From Cladorhizidae sp. MBARI D1340-BT2 (taxonomy: Eukaryota; Porifera; Demospongiae; Poecilosclerida; Cladorhizidae): DNA of 64,000 nucleotides. Below are positions 11,560-20,447 of this stretch, piece after piece. Below the pieces are notes generated by a model, which saw only the letters and a list, made by a program, of their open reading frames with translations, did not search any database and was not told the DNA's origin. A program made the translations under genes and the position numbers. Location: contig JAQNBH010000010.1 of the NCBI GenBank assembly GCA_028752905.1, forward strand, positions 21,437,308 to 21,501,307, written 5' to 3'. Numbering within the stretch: the first letter of the stretch is position 1; every line of letters begins with the position of its first letter.

Positions 11560-11880
11560 ATGAACTCTAAATAAGCAGTATTGTAACAAACAGCATACAG
11601 ACAAGACCAAACTCTAAATAAGCAGTATTATAATAAGACAAGACCAATTATAATGATCTCTAAATAAGCAGTATTATAAACAAACAGCACACAGACAAGA
11701 CCAAACTCTAAATAAGCAGTATTATAATATGACAAGACCAATTACTCTAAATAAGCAGTATTTAAACAACCAGCATATAGAAACCAGCATACAGACAAGA
11801 CCAAACTCTAAGTAAGCAGTATTATAATCAGACAAGACCAATTATAATGAACTCTAAATAAGCAGTATTGTAATAATATT
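11560..11880. repeat. Tandem repeat, ~45/57-bp alternating units
   Basis: Repeats of CTCTAAATAAGCAGTATTAT separated by ACAAGACCAA variants; roughly six copies in two alternating spacings, giving a ~105-bp dimer. It lies directly beyond the point where element 1 loses its RNase H sequence and marks the broken 3' end of that element. Confidence 0.75.
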
Positions 11881-11919
11881 GGTCTTCATTTTAAAGGGTC
11901 CAATAAATGTAGATTGGTA

Positions 11920-13039
11920 AGTCCTTATGGTATTTGTTTTTTGACTAACAATATAGCTAGAGCTTCATGCTCGATAGTAGAATATCTTTGCTCCCTTGGT
12001 AATAAATTCCTTGAACCAAAAGCGATGGGATGTTCATTTCTTTATATAAACTGTTCATTCCAATTTGGAGTGGTCAACACTGGGTATTTTGTCAAAGCAT
12101 CTTTTGATATTTTGAATGACTGATCACATACTATTGTCCATTTTACTTTGTTTGGCATTTTCTTTCTTGTAAGTTCAGTGAGGGGAGTGGCTATGGTTGC
12201 AAAATCAGGAATAAAATGACGGTATTACCTGCATAGTCCCAAAAAGGATCGCACTTCTTTCTTGGTCTGTGGCTTCCGGAAAGATTACACTGCTTGAATC
12301 TTGCATTCCATTGGTTTCTTCACCCTTCCTTCTCCAACAATGTGGCTCAGATAAATTAAATTTTTTCCCTTTAATGCATAACTATGCCTCTCTGATCTTG
12401 GTAAAGACTTGTCTCAAATGTTTCATATGATCGTCCCAGGACAAACTATGTATAAGGATGTCGTCTAAATAGGCAGTTGAGAAAGTGTATAAATCTTCAA
12501 GCACTTGGTCCATTAACCTCCGGAAAGTTATTGGGGCTGACACAATGACAAAGGGCATGGTAATAAATTGATACTTGCCCCATGGAGTGACAAAAGCTGT
12601 TTTTTCTCTACTAGATTCTTCCATAGGTACTTGGTAGTAGTATCCCTTAATTAAATCTAATGTGGTTATATACCTTGCCTTTCCTATCCCGTCAATCAGA
12701 TCGTCAATATGTATTAGCGGGTAAGGATCTCCACGAGTGACAGCATACAGTTTCCGGTAATCTACGTACATCCTCATCGATCCTTCCTTCTTTGGTTCCA
12801 GCACTATGGGAGCAGCCCATGGACTACGTGACGGTTCAATGATTCCTTGATCCAACAAGTTCTTGATCTATTCTCTCAAAAACCTGCGACTTATGTGTGA
12901 GTCGGTATGGAGGCAGTCGGATGGGTACAGCATCTCCCGTAACAATACAATGTTCCACAAAACTCGTCCTCCCAGGAATATCCTGGATTACATCCTGATA
13001 CTCCTTCTTTAACTCTGTGAGTTGTTGATGTTGTTCCAA
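11920..13039 (-). pseudogene. Element 1 reverse transcriptase and RNase H (broken)
   Basis: Segment 13039-12836 carries the lead-in to RT (RLPPYRLTHK). Segment 12858-12382 carries RT proper: MLDQGIIEPSRSPWAAPIVL, DYRKLYAVT, YITTLDLIKGYYYQVPM, TAFVTPWGKYQF and the catalytic YLDDILIHS box with both aspartates. RNase H follows on the minus strand in a shifted frame (12330-11920), with FIPDFATIATPL, PIAFGSRNL and TIEHEALAI. The DHxxL block is not recognisable at the left end. The RT begins within about 30 bases of the end of the integrase C-terminal domain, which fixes the unusual domain order. Confidence 0.8.
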
Positions 13040-14317
13040 TGAGAGGTGGGTTCCACTTTTGAATCTTCCATGAAGGGATCGTCTATTTCGTCATCCAATG
13101 CGAGAAGCACAACTGGAGTAGGTGACTCCCATGACTTCATACCATTGATGTGGAAAACATGGAACCTCTTCCTTGTAGTTCCTAAATCTACTTTATAGGT
13201 CACTAGAGTAATCTTTTCTGTGACAATGTAGGGTCCCTGCCACTCGCTACTCAATTTGTCTGCTTTCCTGGGTCTGAATACGAGAACAAAATCTCCAACT
13301 TCGAATTTTCGATGAGTTGCTTTCCTGTCGTGGTAATATTTGTGACTCTGTTTTCCCTTTGTCTTTTGCTATTTGCTGTCCTAGTTGGATGTTCTCCTTT
13401 AGGGTTGTGATGTACTCTACCATATTCACATCATTTGTCTCCTCTTTAGAATTTGACAAGTTTGTCCAAAGGTAAGCTCATCTCTCTTCCAAAGAGCAGG
13501 TGGAATGGAGAGCATCCTGTTGTGCTGTACACAGTCCCCCTGCATGCCTATAAGACGGCATTTGTCCCATTCTTTTCCATGAGTGGAGGTAAGTTTCTTC
13601 AGAAGCCTCTTCATTGTCGAGTTAAACCTCTCCACCATACCATCCATTTGGGGGTGGTATGAGTAGGTCGCCTGATCTGATGGATCCCTGTCATCTCATA
13701 AAACTGTTTAACGGTCTTTGACACAAAGTTAGTGCCATTGTCAGTTAATATCTCTTGAGGTACCCCAAGTCTAGAGGTCAATTCAATTAAACAGTTAACC
13801 ACTGTTTCTGCTGTCATATTACGTAGAGGAAAAGCCTCTGGCCACTTGGTCATATAATCCATTATAACAAGGACATATTTATTTCCGGCAGTTGTTCTTT
13901 TAAGAGGCCCAAATATGTCCATGGCAATGCGTTGAAAGGGTGCTTCCATTACAGGTAGGGGATGCAATAGGGCTCTACCTGCTACTGCTGGTACAGCTCT
14001 CTGACACACAGGGCATGTATTCCTACATCTTTAGCAATACCTGGCCAATCCATCCTGGTCCTGATAGCTTCAAGAGTTCTGGCCTGGCCAATATGTCCTG
14101 CCACGGGAGAGTTGTGGTTAATTTATAGAATTCTGGTACGGGCAGCCTTGGGAACGATAATGAGCTTTTTCCCATTCTGGTGATAGGGCTGTCTCATCAG
14201 TAATTCATTCTCCCAAAAGAAAAGACTGCTTTCCTCTTTAGCTTTTTCTCTGATTTTATTTAGGGTAGGATCTTGTTTTTGTAGTACGCTTAGTTTCTCC
14301 GGAGATACTGTCTCCAA
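13009..14317 (-). pseudogene. Element 1 integrase (broken)
   Basis: Upstream linker 14317-14123, then an HHCC zinc finger (HNSPVAGH about 14110, cysteines in a neighbouring frame about 14010). The core at 14009-13611 has RIAMDIFGPL (first D) and EILTDNGTNFVSKTV (second D); the glutamate follows at 13647-13426 in GMVERFNSTMKRLLKKL. The C-terminal domain at 13254-13009 has EWQGPYIVTEKITLVTYKVD. D, D and E are all present, but the reading frame shifts at least three times. Integrase cuts and joins the cDNA ends into chromosomal DNA. It is usually after RT in gypsy elements; here it precedes it. Confidence 0.85.
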
Positions 14318-14452
14318 AATTGATTCATCTTCTTCTGAGTTCTGGTCTAGGGTTGTAGTAGTAATACTTTACATGTCAACATTTTCTTCTAGCTCATCTT
14401 CTAGTTCCACTGGTTGGATAACTGTGTTGTCATCCTCTTGTTGCTGTTCCTC

Positions 14453-14956
14453 TTACTGCCTGAGTTGGCTTTGTTTTTCTGCTTGTGCTCTGGTTGTGAT
14501 CATCACCACTTCCTCACGTGCCAGTGTTGTCTGCTCTCTTTCTTCCTGAACTAGGGTTGACTCTGCTTCAGTGTCCAGCTCCTCTTTCAGAAACCTCTGA
14601 AAATGAGGAACATCTCGTCCCATTAACATGTCGATTCTGATGTGGGGAGATACCCCTACCGCTAACTCAATGCAATTTTCCTCCACTTGCAGCTGGATCT
14701 TGGCTGCTGGAAACCATGTCTTCTTAGAGCTGGCAGTAGTATAAGGTATCTTCCAATCAAGGAAATCCGATTTTCCAATGCATCTGGGGTGGACAATTGA
14801 TTTTAAGGAGCCTGTATCTAGAAAGGCAAGAATGGATCTATCGTTGACCTTCACCCTACGGGTCCATTTAGGCAAAGTCTTACTTCCATCAGGGGTGCTT
14901 GTGAGGTGAACCTTTTCAAGTTTCACTCTACAATCCCTTCTTAGTTGGCCCTTCAT
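14453..14956 (-). CDS. Element 1 gag zinc knuckle and aspartic protease
   Basis: Open 167-codon segment. It begins inside a CCHC-type knuckle whose earlier residues (CFHC) lie just upstream in another frame; the pattern reads CFHCGMKGQLRRDC, so the histidine is replaced by glutamine. The protease active site is FLDTGSLKSIVHP with an intact DTG, followed by WKIPYTTASSKKTWFPAAKI and IRIDMLMGRDVPHF, which includes the ILG-like flap region. An acidic/basic tail leads to integrase. The segment is continuous with no internal stop. Confidence 0.75.
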   Translation of the reverse strand: MKGQLRRDCRVKLEKVHLTSTPDGSKTLPKWTRRVKVNDRSILAFLDTGSLKSIVHPRCIGKSDFLDWKIPYTTASSKKTWFPAAKIQLQVEENCIELAVGVSPHIRIDMLMGRDVPHFQRFLKEELDTEAESTLVQEEREQTTLAREEVVMITTRAQAEKQSQLRQ

Positions 14957-15005
14957 GCCGCAATGAAAACACTCGATCTGGCTTAAATCTCGGGGAGGGA
15001 GTCTG

Positions 15006-15780
15006 TTAGAATCTCCTGGTGGGGATCGGTTTACTTCTAGTCGTCTTGAATTTGGTACTCGTAAGCGAGTAGCTCTCTGAGCTCTCTCTTGGTCTCAATT
15101 TGTTTGTTCTATCAGATTGTCTGGGTAAATCTGGTTCTCTCCTTTGATTTCCTAGATGCCTCACAATTGCCTCACTCAGCTCCTCGTAGGTGCTAGAATA
15201 TAAATTTCTCATTTGTATCTCCAGCCACCGCGGTAGTTTTTCCAGGGTTACTTCCATCAGCATCAAAGTCTCAGCCCCTTTTTCGGATGAATTGATCCAC
15301 TGATGGAAATTTTGTTGATGCCCCCTTAACCAGGCATCAGGATTGCTTCCATCAAAAGTCTTCTCTTTCTGTACGTTTCTGTAGTGGCTTGGTACGTTGC
15401 TAGTAGAGTGCTTTTAATGATCTGATAGTCATTCTGTTCTGTTGAGCTTAGGGTTGATATAGCCGTCATCCCTGCTCCGGATAGTGAGCTTCAGAGGAAT
15501 ACAGGCCATTGTTCTTCTGGCCCCCATCGTCCTGCCTGAGCCGTGACTTCAAATGTTTGCAGAAAAGCTCCCATGTCATCCACGCCCTCCTGAAATTTCT
15601 GCAGAGTTAGTTTAGGAGTGGGTGGAGGTGGTTCCACCACTGGTGGTCTGTGGAACTTGACCAGATGTTGAAACAACCTCTCTTGTTGCTGGGCTGCTTG
15701 TCGTCTATCCTCCCCACGCCTCTGTTCCTCCCTCCCTGTTCTCCATTGATTCATTTGGAGCCATTGAGCCATAAACCGAT
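15006..15780 (-). pseudogene. Element 1 gag
   Basis: Two segments: 15772-15491 (from MAQWLQMNQW, with a Q/E/R-rich coiled-coil-like stretch, a PPPPTP linker and LQKFQEGVDDMGAFLQTFEV) and 15266-15006 (TLEKLPRWLEIQMRNLYSST, LSEAIVRHLGNQRR). The same blocks occur in element 2 gag (MQKFVEKVDDMGAYLETFEV; LRKLPRWLEVQMRNL), supporting homology of the two elements. Gag forms the particle shell. A stretch of about 220 bases between the segments is frame-shifted. Confidence 0.75.
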
Positions 15781-16055
15781 CTAAGGTTTCGTTTGTGCAG
15801 AGATAGACTCTAGAGGGGGAAGAGCCTCTGGATTGGTGTTCCGAAGACGACGAGATTCTCTATGTCATCATTCTTCTGACATGACGACCTCAACACACTA
15901 AAAATAATATTTTTTCAAATTTACCAAAACAAAACCAAAGTTGAAAACAATATTAGCCTAGTTGACAAGGGGTTTGGTTTCACAAACTCTCTAGGCCTAG
16001 CCTGAGTTGTTTCCCCTGTACTATTGCAGACTAGCTAAACTGTTGTTCGTTCTCT

Positions 16056-16075
16056 GAATCCCACCGCTGCCACCA
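16056..16075 (-). promoter_or_regulatory. Element 1 primer-binding site, tRNA-Leu type
   Basis: The plus strand reads GAATCCCACCGCTGCCACCA, the 3' end (T-arm plus acceptor with CCA) typical of eukaryotic tRNA-Leu; the element's minus strand is therefore complementary to that tRNA. It sits one base inside the LTR, the standard position for priming minus-strand cDNA. Confidence 0.8.
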
Positions 16076-16076
16076 C

Positions 16077-16502
16077 TGTCAGGCAAATACTTCTACTATC
16101 TCTAAATAGTCTAGTATCCTGTGATGCCTAAACAACAAAACTCTCTATCCGAAATCATGTTGTCTCCCACTCACGAAGAGTATAATTAAGAACTCTAGTA
16201 GGTTTAAATACTTTATCAATTTATTAACATAAATAAATAGTGCTAAATAATCATACACTAGTCTCAAACCAATATCTATGTCTCAAAACTAAACTAGCTC
16301 AGTTTACGCTATATGTCTAAAACTCGCTATCTCTGTCACTCGCTCAAAACTCCACTGTTCCATTTCTCATAGTTACTCTTTACCCCTGCATGGGAACTGA
16401 CTTGTTCAACCAATCAGTACTACCATATTTGACTCTGAAGGCTTCCTGGTCGTTTCATGGAGTAATAATTTTTGTCATACATATAGGAGTCAATGTCTGA
16501 CA
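16077..16502 (-). repeat. Element 1 5' LTR
   Basis: Bounded inward by the primer-binding site and beginning TGTCAGG on the plus strand. The outer end is put at TCTGACA (16502) because element 2 LTRs end CTGACA and TG...CA termini are the rule. No second copy remains to confirm the outer boundary. Confidence 0.6.
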
Positions 16503-16531
16503 ATGCACTCATGCGACTAATGCATTGTGTA

Positions 16532-16650
16532 CCTCATGCCTTGCAGCTGTAGGAAGAACTACATGGGGCGAGGGGCAACAGAAGACTGGAGACCAGGATG
16601 AAAGAACATCGAGATGCCTGTGCTAAAGAGGGGCCACTCTCAAGGGCCTG
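16532..16650 (+). pseudogene. Penelope-like element, GIY-YIG endonuclease fragment
   Basis: Plus-strand reading gives PCSCRKNYMG followed, after a frame change, by RRLETRMKEHRDACAKE. The pattern C-x-C-x-x-x-Y-[IM]-G-x-T-x-R-x-LxxRxxEH is the GIY-YIG endonuclease end of Penelope-like retroelements. Everything upstream is missing and the frame breaks at once, so this is a 5'-truncated copy. It abuts the outer edge of element 1's LTR. Confidence 0.6.
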
Positions 16651-16929
16651 ATTTATTTTCTATTCAGTTCAATCATATCCTTTTCTTTTTCTTTATAATA
16701 TATTTACTTTAATTATTTATATATTTATTATACTTATATTTTTTAAGTGATATTTATAAAATTTTATCCCCTATATTATATATTTCTTTCTTTATTTCTT
16801 TATTTAATTTCTGTATTATTAATTGCATTTTTTTACTCGTCCGGTTCATATGTGTGCCTGGGTGTGGTTTGTACCACAAGCTAGCCACCAGTATTATACA
16901 TAGCAGGCTCACACAAATCTTAACATCTC

Positions 16930-17040
16930 ATTATTCCTGACGAAAGCTAGTGCATCTAGTCAAGATGTCGAGAGATTATAAATTTGAAGTTGATAACTGA
17001 AAATGTCATTGAAATTTCGTTATGTCAACTGAGTATTCAT
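16930..17040 (+). repeat. Penelope-like 3' tail
   Basis: Contains CTGACGAAAGCTAGTGCATC then GATGTCGAGAGATTA, resembling the usual DEGx...RNVE-type end of Penelope-like coding regions. A related stretch occurs at 18535-18610 and a partial inverted copy at 18483-18540. About 280 AT-rich bases separate it from the endonuclease fragment. Confidence 0.45.
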
Positions 17041-17049
17041 TGAGAATCA

Positions 17050-18480
17050 TTTTTCATTTTTGTTAAGTTCATCAACCATGCACCCATATTCTAGCAGTTT
17101 CGACTGTCATGGCTACCTTATCTAAGGCTCCACATTTGCAAGAAGGTTTACCCAGGCATGCATGGATGCCACAACCTTCTTCTTAAATACATCCTCAAAT
17201 GAGCAAAGAATGCGCTTGTCCCTAAAAAAAAGACAACTGCCAGACTTAGTTGCTTAGTCATTTTTGGGTGAGAAAAACCATGAATGGTTGGTGTTCAAAT
17301 ATTTATCTCCGTAGTTTATTTATAGTAATAGATTTGAAATTTGGTGTATAAATAGAGACGGAAATATAATATTTTATGGAATAAAAATTTGTTGGTCACA
17401 AAGGAACTCACATGTTGTTTTTTCGTTTAGTTTTTATCGACAGATCCCAGAGCACCAGATGATGCTCTTGATGATGAGAGAGATTACTAAAGGGAATCAC
17501 ATTTAGATTATACATGTCCAATGGGCCAGACACATTTGCTTCATGTGGAAGAGCTAAAGTTGAGATAATGATATTAACCACAACTTACTTCAGAACTTTC
17601 TTATGGCCATCTCTAAATAAGTGAATTATATCTCCAGCACTTCAATCTCTCTCGTTTGTTTGAGACTGCAAATTGGTGTCCACAGGAAGAGAGAAGAAAT
17701 TAGAGAACAAGTTGTAGAGCTGAGGTTTATGTTGACTAGGTGAAACTGGAGATGACGATATATTTCCCTGCATTACTATGAGCATAGACTTCCAACCTGT
17801 GAAAGAGTCAACCAACACATCCAGAAGAAGTTACTCCATCAGTCATAAGCTTCTTTTATAGTGGGAATAGATAGTACTGCATACACTGTAAGTACTACGA
17901 ATAATACTAGGGTGGTAGGACAATCTGATTGGCTCGGCCAATATCGCCAGAAAAACAAAACACTTGGCTATAGTCACATGACATATATCTTTTCTCCTTC
18001 CACTCCATCCATAATATGTATAATCCAGACTAGATGATGTTGAATTGTCCACCACCCACCCCACCCCACCCCATAATATCCCCACCATATCCCCCAATAT
18101 GTCTGGCATTATATTCCAAATGTATTGGTGAAGTGTCTAATCAAGAAGAAACTTTGGGCAGATGATTAGTAAGACTTCTCGGCCCCACCTGAAGTATTGG
18201 ATCCCAAAAACTTGGCATCTATTCATGATTTGGAATGAGAATGAACGTATCTCTATACCACATAACACATTACATGTTCATAATACTGTTGTTCCATGCA
18301 GTGTGCACCACTCATAACTGAATAGTTGGACTCCACAGCATATAGTACTACAAAACTCTGTAAAAGCAGTTACGGTATATAATTATTATGCCCCAGGACT
18401 GATGAAAGCATTTATAACTGCCAACAAAATGTTATCTTAATATTTGTCATCAATATCTCCAACTTAAACTCTCAACAAAC
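17050..18480. other. No supported gene
   Basis: Sequence between two Penelope-like tails. It may be degraded retroelement, but no motif could be read. A CCACCC/CCCCA-rich microsatellite lies at 18050-18085. Confidence 0.4.
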
Positions 18481-18482
18481 TC

Positions 18483-18620
18483 TGAGTTGACATAATGAAA
18501 TTACAAAGACCTGCTCAATAATCAACTTGAAATATACTCTCGACTGATGAAGGCTAGAGCATCTGGTCTAAATTAATGTTGAGAGATTAAATTTAAAGGA
18601 GATTATTTAGTCCCCAACAC
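18483..18620 (+). repeat. Second Penelope-like 3' tail
   Basis: Contains CTGATGAAGGCTAGAGCATC and TGTTGAGAGATTAAAT, matching the tail at 16936-16980. The preceding 60 bases are an inverted match to 16975-17035, so the two tails sit in a small hairpin-like arrangement. Confidence 0.45.
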
Positions 18621-19380
18621 TGCTGTTATTTTTGTCTCTCTCATTACTCTCATCATATATTTCATGAAAGAAGTCAGGGAGGCTGAATACACTGTCAACA
18701 AATTGAGATGTGGAGTCTGAACACAAGGCCGCTGGTGGAACTACCACTGCCAGTTAGAAGACAAACCAAAAAGAGCAATAAACTTGTTGACAATTTGATC
18801 TTGCTTTTGATGAAGCTCAGCATATCTCAGCATTTCACCTGCTCTAGTTAGGTAGAGATATAGGAAGGTAGGAGCGAGGGGGTGGGTAAGGGCTTGAATT
18901 ATCTCAATTAAAAAAATGTGGGTAAGGATATGGGGCGAACCAGACAGTGCATGACCTCTGAGCCTCAGCTCAGGTCATTATTAAGCAGAGTCAGTCAGCT
19001 CAGGTCTTTATTAAGCAGAGTGTTGCATGGTCAGTTAGATAAGTAGGTGACAATACTATCTGCTTTGCTTATGTGGTCATTTACAGCAAAAGAAGTGAGA
19101 GAAGTGGAATGGAATGAAAGACAAAATAAGGTCATAACTCTGAGTTTGAGTTTACAAGGCAGAGACCACAAGTGCACACTCCTGACATTCACTAACAAGG
19201 AGAGGAATTTTCAGCCACAGTGGTACGTGTGTAGCTATTACTTCCAAAATGGCATGCAAAGCCTTTACTGCTAACATGCTGTGCAAAACGGTTTTAGCCA
19301 AATGGGAGAAAGTGCATTGACTGAAACTTGCTTTAGCACCTGGAGAAAGACTGTAGATAAATTCCAAGACTCATGAACAT
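18621..19380. other. No supported gene
   Basis: A short direct repeat (GTCAGCTCAGGTC...TTATTAAGCAGAGT) occurs twice at about 18963-19022; nothing else was recognised. Confidence 0.4.
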
Positions 19381-19384
19381 AGAG

Positions 19385-19580
19385 AGGCTGGAATTAAGTG
19401 GATGGCTCTTGGGCAACCAACAATTTGAACCGGATGGCTCATGGCAACCAACAATATGAAGTGGATGGCTCGTGGCAACCAACAATTTGAAGTGGATGGC
19501 AGGTGGCAACCAACAATTTGAAGTGGATGGCGTGGCAACCAACAATTTGAAGTGGATGACTCATGCGCAACCAACAATTG
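19385..19580. repeat. Minisatellite, ~31-bp unit
   Basis: About six copies of GGCAACCAACAATTTGAAGT joined by GGATGGCTCATG variants. The open minus-strand frames across it are periodic by-products. Confidence 0.85.
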
Positions 19581-19724
19581 AATTGCTGTAAGTTCTCAGA
19601 CAACATAACTCCAGAAGACAAGGACTTCAGCACAGTTAAGGCCATAGTTTCGCCATTCAAGGCCACACTGAACCTGAAAGAACCCTACAGCAACTTTTGC
19701 AAATATGGAGTCGGTACATGATAT

Positions 19725-20275
19725 GGTTAAAAGCAGGCATAGGGAAAGTTGATATATAAGCCATCAGGCATTTAAATAGTTATTGAGATTTCAGGCCTCT
19801 GTGTGTGGCACAACCTTTAAAGGAAGTGACCATGGGTGGTTTTTAATCATTGCCAACAGCTATTCGTTGGTTAGTGATGTCCATGAAGGTCCTATTGGGT
19901 TCCTTAGGATGCATGATACAATGGTTTAGAATCATCAAGGACCTCATCCAGTAATTGCAACCTTCCACTAGCACTATGCTGAGGGCAGGTCTGTGATGGA
20001 GCTGCTTTGTTGAACAAACCAATAACCTCCAAAATTTCAATCTTCCATGACCTCTATACTTTTGTTGGTTTAAAGGCCTTGGTAATGAAGCTATATTAAT
20101 TGTGTTAGCATTATTTTCAAATTCTCAAACTTTTCTTTCTTCAAATGGAGCATTTTGATGGTTGCTAGGGTGTGGCCAATCAGAGAGCTGCTTTCAACTC
20201 ACAAACCCAAACAATTAATTATCAATTTAATGCCATCCCATTTTTGCCCTCTTTCTTGCTATTTAGCAGTCCTGA
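19725..20275 (+). repeat. Dispersed repeat, inverted copy at the window's right end
   Basis: Matches 63485-64000 in reverse complement over the whole length, e.g. CTTTAAAGGAAGTG/CACTTCCTTTAAAG and GCTATTTAGCAGTCCT/AGGACTGCTAAATAGC, with scattered substitutions. The other copy runs off the window, so its full extent is unknown. No coding content was recognised. Confidence 0.75.
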
Positions 20276-20447
20276 GAGTGACAATGACGACGAAGATCCT
20301 TTCGCTGGAATGAGTGATGGTGAAGCTGATGAATTGGAAGGGCTAGAAGAATCTGGAGAAGAGGACGAACAAAACAGGCAGACTTTTGAAAAGGAGGGTT
20401 ATGTATATATGTCGGATGTGGATCATGTGGCCAAAAAGCCATGGTGA
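20172..20447 (+). CDS. Possible acidic exon cut by a hAT terminus
   Basis: An acceptor-like TATTTAG near 20267 is followed by an open stretch encoding SSPESDNDDEDPFAGMSDGE and further acidic residues. The acidity resembles N-terminal regions of nuclear or transposase proteins, but no domain is recognisable. About 110 bases on, the hAT terminus begins (TTTTGAAAAGG at 20380), so the real exon, if any, ends there. Tentative. Confidence 0.2.
   Translation: MANQRAAFNSQTQTINYQFNAIPFLPSFLLFSSPESDNDDEDPFAGMSDGEADELEGLEESGEEDEQNRQTFEKEGYVYMSDVDHVAKKPW

Larger units (their letters stand above)
11890..16502 (-). mobile_element. Element 1: Ty3/gypsy-type LTR retrotransposon with integrase before reverse transcriptase
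   Basis: Reading on the minus strand from the right: LTR (16502-16077), primer-binding site, gag (about 15780-14950), protease (14956-14453), integrase zinc finger and core (14317-13426), integrase C-terminal domain (13254-13009), then reverse transcriptase (13039-12382) and RNase H (to about 11920). The order PR-IN-RT-RH is that of Ty1/copia, whereas the proteins themselves are gypsy-like. This is the arrangement of Gmr1-like elements. Frames are broken many times and the 3' LTR is missing, so the copy is dead and truncated at its 3' side. Confidence 0.85.

Noticed and set aside
16056..16075. tRNA-Leu-like 3' end as a tRNA gene
   Set aside because: Only the last 20 bases match, no cloverleaf lies upstream, and the position beside the LTR explains it as a primer-binding site.
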